From Symbiodinium natans (taxonomy: Eukaryota; Sar; Dinophyceae; Suessiales; Symbiodiniaceae), in NCBI GenBank assembly GCA_905221605.1, contig CAJNDS010002829.1, positions 208,501 to 266,076 of the forward strand: 57,576 nt of DNA, written 5' to 3'. The notes below the pieces were generated by a model, which worked only from the letters and a program-made list of their open reading frames with translations, made no database searches and was not told where the DNA came from. Of the stretch, positions 12,196 to 23,999 are shown in pieces; within the stretch, counting starts at the first letter, position 1, and every line of letters begins with the position of its first letter. The position numbers were made by a program, and so were the translations under genes.

Positions 12196-14309
12196 CTCGG
12201 AAGCCAGAAACTATGACGAATGCTTGGATAGACACTTACGTGTCGGTGGAGTCAGTGGTGAATCGACGAGAGAACCCGATACGAATCTGCGTCCTGAGAT
12301 TACCACAAAACGCCGTATATTATACCTGTATATAAACGCAGTGCCTTCTATCAGCTTTTTTCAACTTACACATGCGCGTTCAAACCGAATGAGATTGCAT
12401 CTGGCTTTGTGGAGCCCCCTATTGTTGAGTCGTTGAGGCGGCTGTGGCGGTACGGTTGCTGCGCACATACCATCAGTTCCTTGCCTCGTACAAGACCCGA
12501 AGGCCAAGTTTTGTGCCTGCTTGAAACTGCATGGTTTGAAACCGAACCAATGCTGTTGGAAAGCCCACTCAACTTGGCATGCGGCACGGCTTTCCGGCGC
12601 CAGTTCCGAAAGAGACTCTTGCTGGGCATGAGTGACGACGGTCGCACAATGTGTCAGAATAGCCGATGTGTACGACACACTGTAAAGCCCAGTCGCTCGT
12701 CGAGTCAGCAACTTGCTGGGCTGCTACAGCTAGTTGGTCCTGATGGCCAGCAACAATGGCTCAGCCTAGCACTGCTCAGTAGTATGAACTTTTAACGGCA
12801 ACACCCTGCAACCCTCATCTTGACGTCCTACATTCGACATGCCACCTAGTGGCGCCGTCAACACTCCTTTATCGTTAGACCAACCACGCAAGACACTGTG
12901 ATGCTCCAGAAACACACTGTGTACGCCATCCCGCACTCCTGCACGAATCTTAACCAGCTATACATTATCTAACGAGCGTAAGTGCTTGTTCCTCGCTCGT
13001 CCTTGGCCACCTGATCCAACGCAGAACTTGCTGTGATAGCGCAGAACCGACTCCAGCAAGCGAAAACTTGGAGCATCCTGAACTGTTGTTTCGGGGTTTG
13101 GTGTCCAGGTTTTGTGAAGCTTTGTGGTCTGCTTTGTGGTCACCTTGTCCATTTCGGAAGGGCAGGAAAGGCTGATCGATAGAACAAAGGAAACTCAAGG
13201 TGGCTGTCAATGGTTACCAATTACCAAAGACTCAAGCAACCTTCAGGAGACTTCACCATTGCTCGAAAGTCGTGCAACACGGCCACTTCTTACGGGCTTA
13301 GGGAATCGAAACAGAATCAAAACAGTCGAACGTACGGAGATGTGTTCAGCTGAGGCGGCTGCCAAGACCGGTCAAGCGTGACCGCAACAGTTTCTGCCAA
13401 TGTGCGGCACACCTTGAGGTTGGACAAGACAGAGGCATAAGCGGCATCATTCTAACCGATTCTATCCCTCGTCTTGCACTCCGTCAAGACTGCACCTGGC
13501 TCTGTCGTGTGCGATCAGACTGCACATTGTTCCTTGCACGACCTGAAGCCGAGAAGGCGCTTTTAATCATTCTCAGTTCGGGCGAAGGACATGTTCAACG
13601 TGAGTTAAAACTCTCTGCCAGGCTTTGGACGGTTTCCTCTGCACTGCTCAGACCTGCAGTTGCAAAATGTTGCAAGTGCAGCCAGAACGCAGCATTGCCA
13701 TGGAAGATAAGCAACCCTGCAAAGCGTGTAAAGCTCCCGCCCAGGCTGCGGCCAAACGTGCAACGAGGAGAAGAGCAAGACCAGTCGGTAGGCAGCCTTC
13801 TTGTTCTTCTTATTGCGGAGCAGAAATACATGTGTACATTCTGTAACCGCTTTCTTAAAGTCATGCAAGCTAGTACAGGGACTCAGAAGCTTGACAATCA
13901 CGCCAGAAGTACACCAAACATCATTAAACATCCTTTCTGAACCTGAGTGTCGTCCGGTGAGGCCCGTGCTTCGTTCTTGTCCATTCTTGAGTTTCAAAGT
14001 CAAAGGAACTGGATAACTGGCTTCCACAGAGTCTTACGATCCGGAGCCCAGTCTTAAGAGGAAAGCCCTTAGCAACGCCTTGGGTGCAGACACCTCTTTG
14101 ACACTGCTTTGGGGGCGTGTGGCATGGGTCCTCTGAGCCTATTGGAACTCTCTTGCGCCTCCTTCCCCCACACTACAAACCCATGCCGCTCCCCGCTCCC
14201 CCAGCAAGCAGAAACTTCTAGATACCCGAAAGTCAACGGCGACAGAATACAGCAACCCGTGCCATGCGCCTCTTCACTGTGAAGCTCGTCCTCCTTTCGC
14301 TTCGTGCAC

Positions 14310-15553
14310 CTTCCCTGGGTCTGTGATCTCCCACTGGCCTTGGGCCTCACATCCGAAATCTCTGTCTTGGTATGCGAGTATGTTTCTATGTCACGTCGTA
14401 CTTCTTTCACGTCTTCCCTGTCATCTTTTGTGGGCTCTTCTTTCACATCACTCGTGGTGTCCTTCCCGTCTTCCTGTGCATCCTTCACATGGTGAGCGTC
14501 AAGCTGCTGCTTCGGGATGTCTCCGCTTCCTTCTTCGTCCCTTGCCTTCTTCGCCTCAGCTTCTTCCCTGATTCTCCGCTCTGACTCCTCAATCTCCTTC
14601 ATCCTCTGTTCTTCTTCCTGCTTCCGTCTTGCTTCCGCTGCTTCCTCGCGCTTCTTTCGCTCCTCTCTGATTTCTGCTTCCTTCGCTTCTCGTTGTCTCA
14701 GCTCCTGCTGCTTTCTCTCTGCTTCAGCAGCCTCCTGAGCCTCCTGAGCCTTGCGCTTCTTTTGTTTCTCCTCCTCCTCTTTCTCCTCCTGCAGTCTTCT
14801 CGCTTCCGCTTCCGCTGCTACACGCTTTCGATTCTCCTCTTCTTTTCTCTGCAACTCAAGTTCTAGCTGCTTCCGCTCCGCTTCCTCAGCTTCGCGCTTC
14901 TTCCTAGCTTCTAGCTCCTTAAGCCTGTTTTCCTCTTCCTCTGCTTCTTTTTTCCTCCTCTCTTCCTCTTCTATTTTTTTCCGCTCTCTTTCCTCCTCCT
15001 GTCGTTTCTGCTCCTCTGCGGACTCCCGCAGTTGCTGCTCCATTTCTGCTTTAAAGTTGGCAAATATCGATGCCATGGCTCCTGTGCCAGTTGCATCACC
15101 CTCACTGTGCCCATGTGACACTGAGCTCTCTGAATCTGAGTGCGTCGGAGAGGGCTTTGTCTTCGAAGGCTCCGACTTTGCCGAAGGCGTCTTGTTCCCT
15201 CGTTCACTTCGTTCACTGGACTGGCGCATCCCGCTGCGTACAGTTGGGGAGGAGGAAGGCTCCGCACGGCCTCGAGACTCGCCGGCTGCAGCGGCCTTTC
15301 CTTTGGATTTGGGAGCGACCCGATCTGGAATTGGTAACGAGCTGAGATCAATGCTGGCAAGTGGATCGCTGGAGCGATATCCTCCTCCATACTTCCTTGC
15401 ATAGCCATCTCCGCTTCCCCGGTATGAAGGGCTGCCTCCTCTCACTGGAGAGCGAGACGGAACGTCACGGCTCGCCACGTTGCGTGCCGGCTGCAGAAAG
15501 CTCTCTTCGTCGTCGTTCGAGGCTTCCAGGAACCGATCAAAATCATCGTCCAT
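14310..15553 (-). CDS. Coiled-coil protein, first exon (possible N-terminus of the CEP162-like gene)
   Basis: The start ATG is at 15553 (MDDDFDRFLEASNDDEESF), 410 bases downstream of the AP-3 sigma stop on the same strand. Residues 1-160 are acidic, Ser/Gly/Pro-rich and probably disordered. Residues about 160-345 are almost entirely E/K/R/A heptads (e.g. QQLRESAEEQKRQEEERE) and should form a long charged helix. After residue about 414 the composition changes abruptly. A GT donor at GGAAG|GTGCAC (after base 14310) sits there, so the open frame running on to 14069 (494 residues) is probably intron read-through. The acidic D-F-F-S-DD-SF opening recalls the N-terminus of CEP162, and a CEP162-like block lies 2 kb downstream on the same strand. 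One gene is therefore plausible but the linking exons were not found. An unrelated single-alpha-helix protein is the alternative. Confidence 0.75.
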
Positions 15554-15963
15554 CAGAATCCGTCAAAGGCTCCGCCAAGGCGGCTCCGCCAAGGCTCCGC
15601 CAAGGATGGTCCCAAGAATGGTCATGGCAAGGTCTGGCAAGGTCCGCGCTGCGGCCCTCAGCAGAGGTGCCGAATCATGCCTACGAGAAGCTTCTAAGGT
15701 TGCTGGCCAGGGGGAAAGAAGCATCTCATTTACATGCCGACGGGGGTATCGAGGGATACTGTCGGTCACTGCCAGTGGGAGTAAGCGATACCGTCGACAT
15801 GCCCAATCGTCATGGATATGTCATGGACAAAGTACTGGAAAGGCTGGCCAAGGTCGTCAACAGAGTCTGCACTAGGGAACTGCAACTGCATTGGTGCACT
15901 TAAGAGCTGCCGCAAGAGTCTTTTCGGAAAGCATCTGCACCGGCACAGACTGGTGGCAACCCT

Positions 15964-17390
15964 TCAGAAACCGAAGGTTGACCCTTCCTGCTCCAACTTC
16001 TTGGCCTCCTGACAGAAAAAGGTGAAAGAACATTCGAAAGAACACGAATACGAAGCTGCTGCATTTGAGTCCCAAGTGCTGGAAGCCCTTGGGACCAGGC
16101 TTTTATCGACGTGAGGATGAGATCTGCATTTGTCTCGAGGACCATTCCTGCCATCACTATTTCATCGAGGATGTAGTTCACCTCAGTGCTCACAACAGCA
16201 CAACAACACCTGCAATCGCCATGCAGACTGAGCACAAGACCCTGTCGAAATGGTAGATAAGGTCAAGCTCACAAACGTTCTCAAAGCACGAATCAAGGAC
16301 CTGAACGAAGACCTCCAGCACATGGTCACAACGCAAGCGCCCGCTAGCGGCCAGCGGAATGGGCACTCGGGCGGCGGCCACTTCATGCCGCTCCCTAAAC
16401 GTATCCCAAACCCCCAACATCCTAGTGGTGCATCTCGCCTGGACTCCCATGACTATGAAACAGATTGAACATCAACCTACACAAACTACAATCTGTCAAA
16501 ACATGCAGCGCTCAACAACAGGCACTGATGCAATGTTGCGGCTCGTGCCTGATCTTGAAGCTTGTTTGCCGACTTGTTTGCAAAAGACTTGCCACGCCAT
16601 ATCCGCACAGGTCCCAAGAAGTTCTCCCCTCCGTTTCCGCCCCCATCAGGTTGTTCACTTGTCAATGTTCGAAATATGGCATTGCTGTCAGTACCATGGA
16701 AGCTCATCCCAGGCAGTTAAGCTCGAGCCGTAGCATGAAAGCCCGCTGAATTGTGGAACGGCGCAACTGTGCCTGGATGAGATCCAGAACCCCGAGCTCG
16801 CTCTCGGCGCTGTCAGCTATAAAGATGAAATACAAGGTTGCGAAATGCCTGCCATTGCACATATCGTGTCACCAACGCCACGCCGCTGCAACATGCAGCG
16901 CACAAGCGGCCGCCTATAAATAATCTTGTGATCAGGTCCAAATAGAGACTCGTCCTGCAAGTGCTGCGCGGGCAATGCAAGCAACAGACCCATGACCTTG
17001 TGTAGTTAAGGAAAAGCTACAGCATCATGGACCACAGCCGAACCACGGCCAATGCCAACAGGGCCAGAAACCCTCCGCAATGGGGGAGCTCTCTGCAGAG
17101 CTACTGGTGCGTTCCTAGTCGCAAGGGTCCTCCACAAAGCAGCAGCAGTTTTCATCCACGCGCGTGCTGACTGCCAATTGCGGACAGCGCTGAAAGTCCC
17201 AACGTGAAGCAGCATGCCATCCATGTTGAAGCTGGTTCACTAAGCCTAGACGAAACACGGTCTGCACAATGTGTTTTTGCCTCGTCATCGCCAGGGTACC
17301 AAACAATGCTACAGCTCCAGCACTCAGAGTTCTGCTCTCGGGCCTGTCCATGGCCACGTCGTAGTAGAAGCGCAGCAGTCGGGCTTTGCC
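15964..17390 (-). CDS. AP-3 adaptor complex sigma (small) subunit, 5' exon missing
   Basis: The sigma subunit is the small chain of the AP-3 coat that sorts cargo from Golgi/endosomes to lysosome-like compartments. Exons on the minus strand: 17390-17344 (GKARLLRFYYDVAMD), 17280-17246 (QKHIVQTVFRL), 17170 to about 17130 (VSTRVDENCCCFVED), possibly 17072 to about 17030 (GIGRGSAVVH), 16848-16773 (HFATLYFIFIADSAESELG), 16312-16241 (VFVQVLDSCFENVCELDLIY), 16181-16101 (VNYILDEIVMAGMVLETN) and 16008-15964 (EAKKLEQEGSTFGF, stop). CFENVCELDLIYHFDR plus MAGMVLETN is the AP-3 rather than AP-1/AP-2 signature. Donors are GC (four) and GT (one). Acceptors are AG|G except AG|T at 17170. Not found: the first exon with the usual MI-A-L start, and clean junctions around the 17.07-kb exon. 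It lies 410 bases upstream of the next minus-strand gene. Confidence 0.92.
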
Positions 17391-17899
17391 CTGTGGCATG
17401 GCAAAACATGAAATACCAAGCAGCTGCCAAAGTCCCAGCGACAGCTCATGAAGACCACAGCTTGAGGCTTGAGATTTAGTTGTCATCAAGGTTGTCAAAG
17501 AAGATGTAAAGGAAGCGCTCCCTTTTGCGTTTCCTTTCATGCGGTCCTGTGAAACTGGCAATGCTTGTCATGGGAGGTAATCCAACGCCATGTCAGGTTT
17601 ATGCGTGGAGGAGCACTTGACCCTCCTGCAAGCAGCAACAGGGAACTTGAGTTTTCATCGACAAGTGTCGTCTAGCCATGACATTTGCCATCCTTTCAAT
17701 GCCACGCGTGTGCAACAATGATAAAAACTGCTTGGCTGCTTCATGCCAGCTGCCTCGCTTTGGCACTCGGTGTTGGTAGAACCTGCACCAAGTCTGAGCA
17801 TGAGCACAGCTGAGTGCAACAAAATGTACGTCCTGCAAATGCTTCCAGGAAGCTGCTGAGTTCGCCCCTCCATTGTGCAAAGCGCACCCCGTCCCAAAG

Positions 17900-18180
17900 G
17901 GAACTCATGGATTTGATTAGCCTCAGCTGCAGGGATGTTATTGAGCTTGAAGCGTCGGAGAACTCCGGTGACAGTCGCACCCCGACAAGCCCTCAGTAGC
18001 AGTGATTTGTCCAGCACACGTGGTCTTGGATCACTGCAGGCACTAGCAAGCCCGCAAAACAAAGACGTTTCATCATCGTCTTCCTCAACACACAAAGTTG
18101 CTGCGGTCACTGAAACAGCGGCTATCGGCATTTCATCTCTGAGGCTACAAAAAAGTGTTGCTGCGGAAGTATCAACTTTC
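17900..18180 (-). CDS. Probable exon of an unidentified minus-strand gene
   Basis: An open minus-strand segment reads KVDTSAATLFCSLRDEMPIA, AVSVTAATLCVEEDDDETSL and ACSDPRPRVLDKSLLLRA. Alternating beta-strand-like hydrophobics with an acidic loop resemble repeats of VPS13-type bridge proteins, but this is only a pattern impression. No clear AG|G acceptor was found at its 5' edge, so the limits are approximate. Confidence 0.38.
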
Positions 18181-18546
18181 AACTTATACCCAAGTCTTCA
18201 CAGATCAAAGGAGCTGTGGCTCTAAGCTGCTGGAATGATTCAAAAGAACCCCAAGCACAGCACATTTGTGGCAGTAACTCTGCTCCTACTGTTGCTAGAT
18301 TGGCTTCTTGGCTATGCAGCCTGGAACGATCAACTCGATTAAGGTGCTACATCTACGTTCAGCCGAACTAGCCGCTGCACCACGCTATAAGGATGTGAAG
18401 AAGCTTGTGCGATCATGATGAGCAGAAAGAGTCAGAACGAGAAGCACAAAGACGCCTTTTCTGCTGCGTCCGCTGCCCTGTACTGGCCAGCTTGCAGCTG
18501 GCACTGGTGGCCCAGACTATGAACAGTAAGTGTTTGCAAACAAGGC

Positions 18547-18806
18547 CTGTCCAAGTGGAACCACGTGCTCCTCAGCATTCTGGAATCCACGCTCTCCCAT
18601 CCGCAGAACAGTGATTTTGAGGACTGCCTTCTCATCTTCGAGCATCTCACAGACAAAACTGCCATCTGAATGTACAACTTCTTCAGGAGCTTCTCGGCAC
18701 TCAGTATTGCCCTTAATCATAATCATCTGGGCATCACCTTTCAGTGGGTTGTCTGCATCCAGCGGTCCAAACACGAGCCGTCTGGCCAAGAAATCAGCGC
18801 CGCCAC
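18547..18806 (-). CDS. Internal exon of an unidentified minus-strand gene
   Basis: A 260-base exon with an AG|G acceptor (TTGAAG|GTGGC) and a GC donor (CAG|GCCTTG). It reads in one frame as a mixed alpha/beta sequence: GADFLARRLVFGPLDADNPL, then EDEKAVLKITVLRMGERGF and NAEEHVVPLG. The alternation of hydrophobic and charged residues suggests a beta-rich domain, loosely C2-like, but no diagnostic motif is present. It lies upstream of AP-3 sigma on the same strand, with related-looking exons at 20.2 kb and 18.2-17.9 kb, so these may form one gene. Confidence 0.5.
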
Positions 18807-20118
18807 CTTCAAAGTAGGAGCACGAGACCTGCATCAGTTCCGTTGTTGTCCATGTGCCTTGTCTCCGCAGGCAAGCTCGAATCGTGGCCCGGTGCCAAGC
18901 TTTACCTTGACACAATTCGGACACAAAATGTTTTCATGATGCTTCATAAGCACACCGATCCAGAACTTGCGGGCCGAACGGGGCAAGGGCGGAGAGGCAA
19001 GCGCAAGAGGGGTACAAAATTCGCCTGATCCGGTCTCCTCCCCCCAACCCTTCCCCATTTTGTGACGCACCCCCTGTGGACACCCCCAAATCGCTTGGAG
19101 GGGCCGTTTCGGAGTCTTGCTTGTCGTCGGCTACTGTTGAGGGGGCGCTCGAAAAAGCACGAATTTGACTGTTTTAGGACTTTTCCATGAGACCATTTCA
19201 GACCCTGGGACCCTGCCGAGGCGGCGCGCGCAAGCGTTTACAATAACCTTCAGACAGACCCACCGGCGCAAATTCAAAAGCGCACGGCCACTTAGCATGA
19301 CTGAATCCACTTTCACCAAAAGGAGCTGCATCATGAATTACAACACCCCCCGCCGAAAGACTCTGGGTTCCCAGACAGTTTGCCAAACCTCGTGTACAAA
19401 AACTTTCGCATTATGTATAGAATGAAACACGCCCAACATTGTTTAAATAAAGTGCAGGGTCAAGACAGGCGCAGGTCTTTGCTTGCTTTGATTTTGAATT
19501 CCATTTTTTCCGCCGTAGCCCTTAGTTGGCTGAGCACAGGGGCGTCCATGTGCGCTATGTGTCGCCTTCAACTTCATCTGGTTCAGTTCTGGTGGTGAAG
19601 TCACGCCAATTGCAAGAGCACGTAAGGTTGGTTCAGCTCTTCCCTTTCGTTCTACAAGAATGAACATCCAAGCACCCTAACGAAATCCCAATATGCACAG
19701 CTCCCTACACTCCCTACACTCAAAACTCGGCGCCTTGGGCGGAGCAACAAACCCGATGAAACTGTGCAGACACATCACCACACCGATTTCAGAAGGTGGT
19801 GTAGACACGCAGGACCACGAAAGAAACGGTCCAAGCGTGCTTCGATTCACAACGTAGCCACATGAGCTTCCGCGAATGATCTTCTCGGGTACAGTAAGTG
19901 GTCTTGAACCAATCACCCTGAACGGCGCGATTGCTGTCTTGGTGCTGGAAGCCCCAGTGCTGGATCCCTGAAGCCAGTACCGAAAAACCCCAAAAATAGA
20001 GCAACACACCAAACATTCGTGCAAACAGTGCTGAAGATGACTCTCCTCTTACTTTACTGGATGGCGTGTCTGATAAGGCGTGTACAACCACGGTCGATTC
20101 TTCGGGCAAGCCACTCAC

Positions 20119-20239
20119 CGAGCGCAGCTGCCAATCTGCGATAAATTCTGGAAGGCGCAAGGAAACTGTGCTGGGTAGGGTCACGGACAGCGGCAAAGCT
20201 TTCTGCCAGAGTGGGTCTTCATGCATGGAAGAACGTCTC
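20119..20239 (-). CDS. Internal exon of an unidentified minus-strand gene
   Basis: A 121-base exon with acceptor GATTGCAG|GAGACG and a textbook donor TCG|GTGAGT. The peptide includes PLWQKALPLSVTLPSTVSLR and LPEFIADWQLRS. It ends in phase 0 while the next supported exon (18,806) starts with two bases of a codon, so at least one exon in between is missing from this model. Function is not recognisable. Confidence 0.45.
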
Positions 20240-22076
20240 CTGCAATCAACTTCACGAGTGAATATGAAGTCACAAGCTCTTTTTGATTGATGCTCATTGG
20301 AACCCAAAGCGACCAAAGAATCAAAAACCCTACACCGTACAGCCTATAGCCACAAACTGCCCTAAACTTCTCGAGGTTAAGCCTTTTAACTTCCAAAACC
20401 CCCAGGCCGAGGTCCTAGTCCGTTTGCTCCACGGGTTGGTTATCGGCAAACTTGTCAGCATTGCACGCCATCCACGAAGCCAGCCCGCCCCCATGGCCCT
20501 GAATTGCTGTGCGGAAATCCCAAAGTTTTGGCCTGAAGAAAATCTGCGAAGGAAGTCCCTGACATGATGCGGCTGAAGCTGACGGTACTGGGGAAAGGAG
20601 CTGCAGCGAACAAGGGATAACAAGGGCGCATGCACGAAAACAAATAACAAAAAACAAGCATGTGCCGAGATCTTGAAGCCGAGCAGCATCTGTGCAGCCT
20701 TCCAGGCGCAACTGAAACGGCCTCTCCTGCAACTTTCAAGACCCCAGACACTTGACAAACAACACGCAGCGTTACTCGAACAAGTCCTGTCCCAGCGACA
20801 AGGATATGATACAACAGTCACGTTCACGACCACCGAACAAAGGTTCGTCCTCGATCCAATAGACTCACACCCTCAATTCCACGGTGTGTGCTGTCACAAC
20901 GCATCAACTGGGGATTCGGCATCTGCATGCCAGTCCAAGTGGTCCGAGCCGTCAGCATAAAGATTCACGTTGCAGCTGTTAGGCCAGTCATCCGAATCCT
21001 CCTGAAAGTGGCAATGAAACGAAACGATTCTGACAATTCTGCCGGATGCATGTGTTTGGTCGAGGGGATTGCAGTCAGTCCTTTGTAAATCCACACATGG
21101 GCATTACTCCCTCCATCAGCGTGTGCATAAAGTCTGGGAACGGCGTGGCCCTAACCACCTCTCGACTGGCCACTTTGGATCTTGCACATGCTACAAGCCG
21201 CATGCTGCAATCCTCTGTAGCTCACTCCTGCTCATCTGAAACTGCTGGCCGTGGCACAGCTCCTCCATATTGGTAGGAGCAGCTGCAACCAGGTCGGACC
21301 AGCCATTTCGTTGCGCGGGAAATCAGGCCCATGTTGCCCGTGGGACGGTCCTGACAGAGTCAAGCACGCTTGTTGGTCTGGGCGCCAAGACCCATCCACA
21401 GGTTTGTCCGGATGTCGCAGAGGGGAAGGTGGGGGGGGCATGTATGTACATTGTACATATATGTATAATGTGTTGTCACCCCTCCCATGATCCACGCCCT
21501 GTGGTTGCAATTTCCTTTAGAACGTGATGAACGTGGTTTACACTGCAAAAACCAGTGCAAACGGTCAGTCATTTAAGCGGTATTGACGTCAAATTTACGA
21601 CATTTCCAAATCCATCTCAAAAAGTGTCCTCAATTGTCCTCACGAACATTGCTAGTATTGCTGCTACTCAAATCAGCAAAACTTGTTTCTTGCTCACGGG
21701 AGCAGCAGCAGCAACTTAGCGGATACATTAGCATTTTCACGACTAGTGCCCAACATAAATAGCACGTATAGCATACATATATAATTATAACAAATAACAT
21801 AAAAAATGTATAACAAAGACTGCATCCAGAACCTGAGAATGACTTTCTCAGCCAAGATTGCTTCAGGCGCCCGCGGCTTTGGAAACCGTTTTCAAATCCA
21901 AGTCACCCCTGGCCACCCTGACCCACAACCAGCACCAATGCACCAACACACACCAGCACCCTTACCGCTAAAGCTAACTCAAGCCTAGCTGGACTAGCTT
22001 TCGTGATCTTTTTTGCGCATGCTTGCCTGTGCATACGTTTCTATCTGTATGTATATGTATCTAAATCTGTATGTGT

Positions 22077-22195
22077 ATATGTATATGTATAATGTATAAT
22101 GCATAATGCATAATGCATAATGTCTAATGTATAATGTATAATCTATGATGTATAATGTATAATATGCTGCATAATGTATAATGTATAATGTATAC
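22077..22195 (+). repeat. Heptamer array (GTATAAT)n
   Basis: About 16 seven-base units, GTATAAT and GCATAAT with a few substitutions, continuing into AT/TG-rich sequence to 22,285. Confidence 0.88.
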
Positions 22196-23333
22196 GATAT
22201 GATATTTACAGTCCGCAAAGGAAGAAAGCAAGAAAAGATGATATGATATATATATATACATATATGTGTATATGTATGTATACATGTGGCCCTGCGTGCA
22301 TATTCCAGATATGGCTGCAGAGGATCCCAGCCACCAGCGTCGTCAATGCCATCCTTCACGAGCTTGGCCCAATGCTTGGCAGTCTCGGCATCGACCCCGC
22401 CCTGAGAATCTGAGAGTTCGAATCTCTGAGTTTTGTTGATTTCCCATTGGCAAACACGTTTTTCTAACTCGCGTCGGAGTTTTGCTTCTCAAGTCTTCCC
22501 CAATTTTTTTCTCCTGAGGTCTTGGAATCTTAGCCTTGCAAAAGAACGCTGTACTTGTGTAGGACACGTCAACAGGGTTCGGACCTTCGGGGGTTTAGGG
22601 GCAAACGTCGCATCTGGTGCTGCAATTTTTTGTACTTCCGAGTCTTGGCTCGGTTTTAAAACTGTGAGTTGTCAAGGAACACGTCATTTGGTGAACGAGG
22701 AAGGGCCCTTTCAGCAATGTGGATGAAAGTGGGTTGCAGAGGTCCAACAATGTAAGGGTCAGGGCTTCAAGGGGTCTCAGCCTCAGGAGTTGAAAGCTCG
22801 GCAGATTTGTATAGTCTGAACAGCTAGACTGTCGAATTCGCGTGAACCTGGGTTTCAGAACTAACGGCCAACACATTTGTTACATGAGGAGACGCTTACT
22901 TGAAGACCTCTGTCACGAAGCCAAACAAGAAATTTAGGACAAAGTCTCTCCCTCGGGCCTTCCCAGCACGTAGGAAGCCACAAAAGCCTAAGGAAGGTGT
23001 TGTACACATTTACACATTGCAGAATGGCCTTGCAATACCTTGCAGCTGGTTGAATCAAAGCAAGAAGCATCTTCGCTTGTTGTCCATGACCGCATAATTC
23101 CATGGTATCTTTGGCGCTCTCCGCCCAATCGTCCAACTGGGTAAACTTTCTGGACCTGCCAACGTCTCCGTACCTTGGAAATATATGCACCATACACATG
23201 CAACTGCCATCACAACTACGCCAAGAGCTCCTGAACGGACAGAGCCACATGAGGGATATGCACATATTGTTGTGTGCCATGCGTTCTCGCCCCCGCCCCC
23301 CCCAACCACCCCCCACCCCATGGCATACGATCT

Positions 23334-23499
23334 CCCCCCTAACCCTAAACCCTAAGACCCTAAAACCCAAAGCCCTCAAGCCTACCCTAAACCCTAAACC
23401 CTTAACCCTGAACCGTAAACCCTAACCCTAAGGCCTACACCCTAAAATCCCGAACCCGAAACCCTAAAACCCCAAACCCTAAGCCCTAAACCCTAAAAC
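23334..23499 (+). repeat. Interstitial telomere-type repeat, degenerate CCCTAAA
   Basis: Repeated CCCTAAA/ACCCTAA units with variants (CCCTAAG, CCCGAAA). TTTAGGG is the telomere repeat reported for several dinoflagellates. The block lies next to GC-rich sequence on the 3' side of the SH3 exon. Confidence 0.9.
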
Positions 23500-23534
23500 C
23501 AACCCACAACCACACGCGGGGGGGAGGGGCGCAC

Positions 23535-23873
23535 GGGAAGGGGACGGGGGGCCCGCCGGGTTGCAGTTAAGCTGCTGGGGGCTGCACTCGTTGCCTGGTT
23601 GTCAAGCGAAGGTTTCTGCCTGTTTTGCAGTGCTTCCCATTCCTCTTCTGGTGGAGGAGATGGTTTGGTCAGGACCAAACATGGAAACCAACCTCGCTTC
23701 TGCTGCTCTTCGGACCAACCAAAGAGCCATTCGTTTTCCTCATGCTGGATGCATAACAACTCTCCCTTTCGAATACGCAGGTAGCCACCACCACCAGAAA
23801 GTGCACCTCGCTTGGCGACTTCACGTCGTTCGGAAGCCGTGCCTGCTGCCTTTGTTTCTTTTATTTCCTCCAT
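23535..23873 (-). CDS. SH3-domain-containing protein, exon
   Basis: SH3 domains bind proline-rich peptides in signalling and cytoskeletal complexes. The minus-strand frame contains GGYLRIRKGELLCIQHEENE followed by WLFGWSEEQQKRGWFPCLVL. This is the SH3 core: hydrophobic-x-K-G-E after the RT loop, the tryptophan pair region, and G-W-F-P before the last strand. The first SH3 strand (ALYDY) is absent, so it must lie in an upstream exon or be degenerate. An AG|G acceptor (GCGAG|GTGCAC) directly precedes the domain, and a GC donor at AACAG|GCAGAA could end the exon after EEEWEALQN. The tail beyond is proline/arginine-rich and runs towards CCCTAAA repeats, so it is probably not coding. Whether the ATG at 23873 is the true start is unknown. 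Confidence 0.68.
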
Positions 23874-23999
23874 AGCCTCTGGCCCGTCCTCGGCGGATGG
23901 TTATGTGAAACGCGAAATGAAAAATGCCATTTGAAGGTACTGACAACTTGACAAAGCGACTGCATTCGACATGCTTATGCCTCTATGGCCGGAACCCGG

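Noticed and set aside
22370-22440. tRNA-like T-arm GAGAGTTCGAATCTCTG
   Set aside because: No matching D-arm, anticodon arm or acceptor stem upstream.
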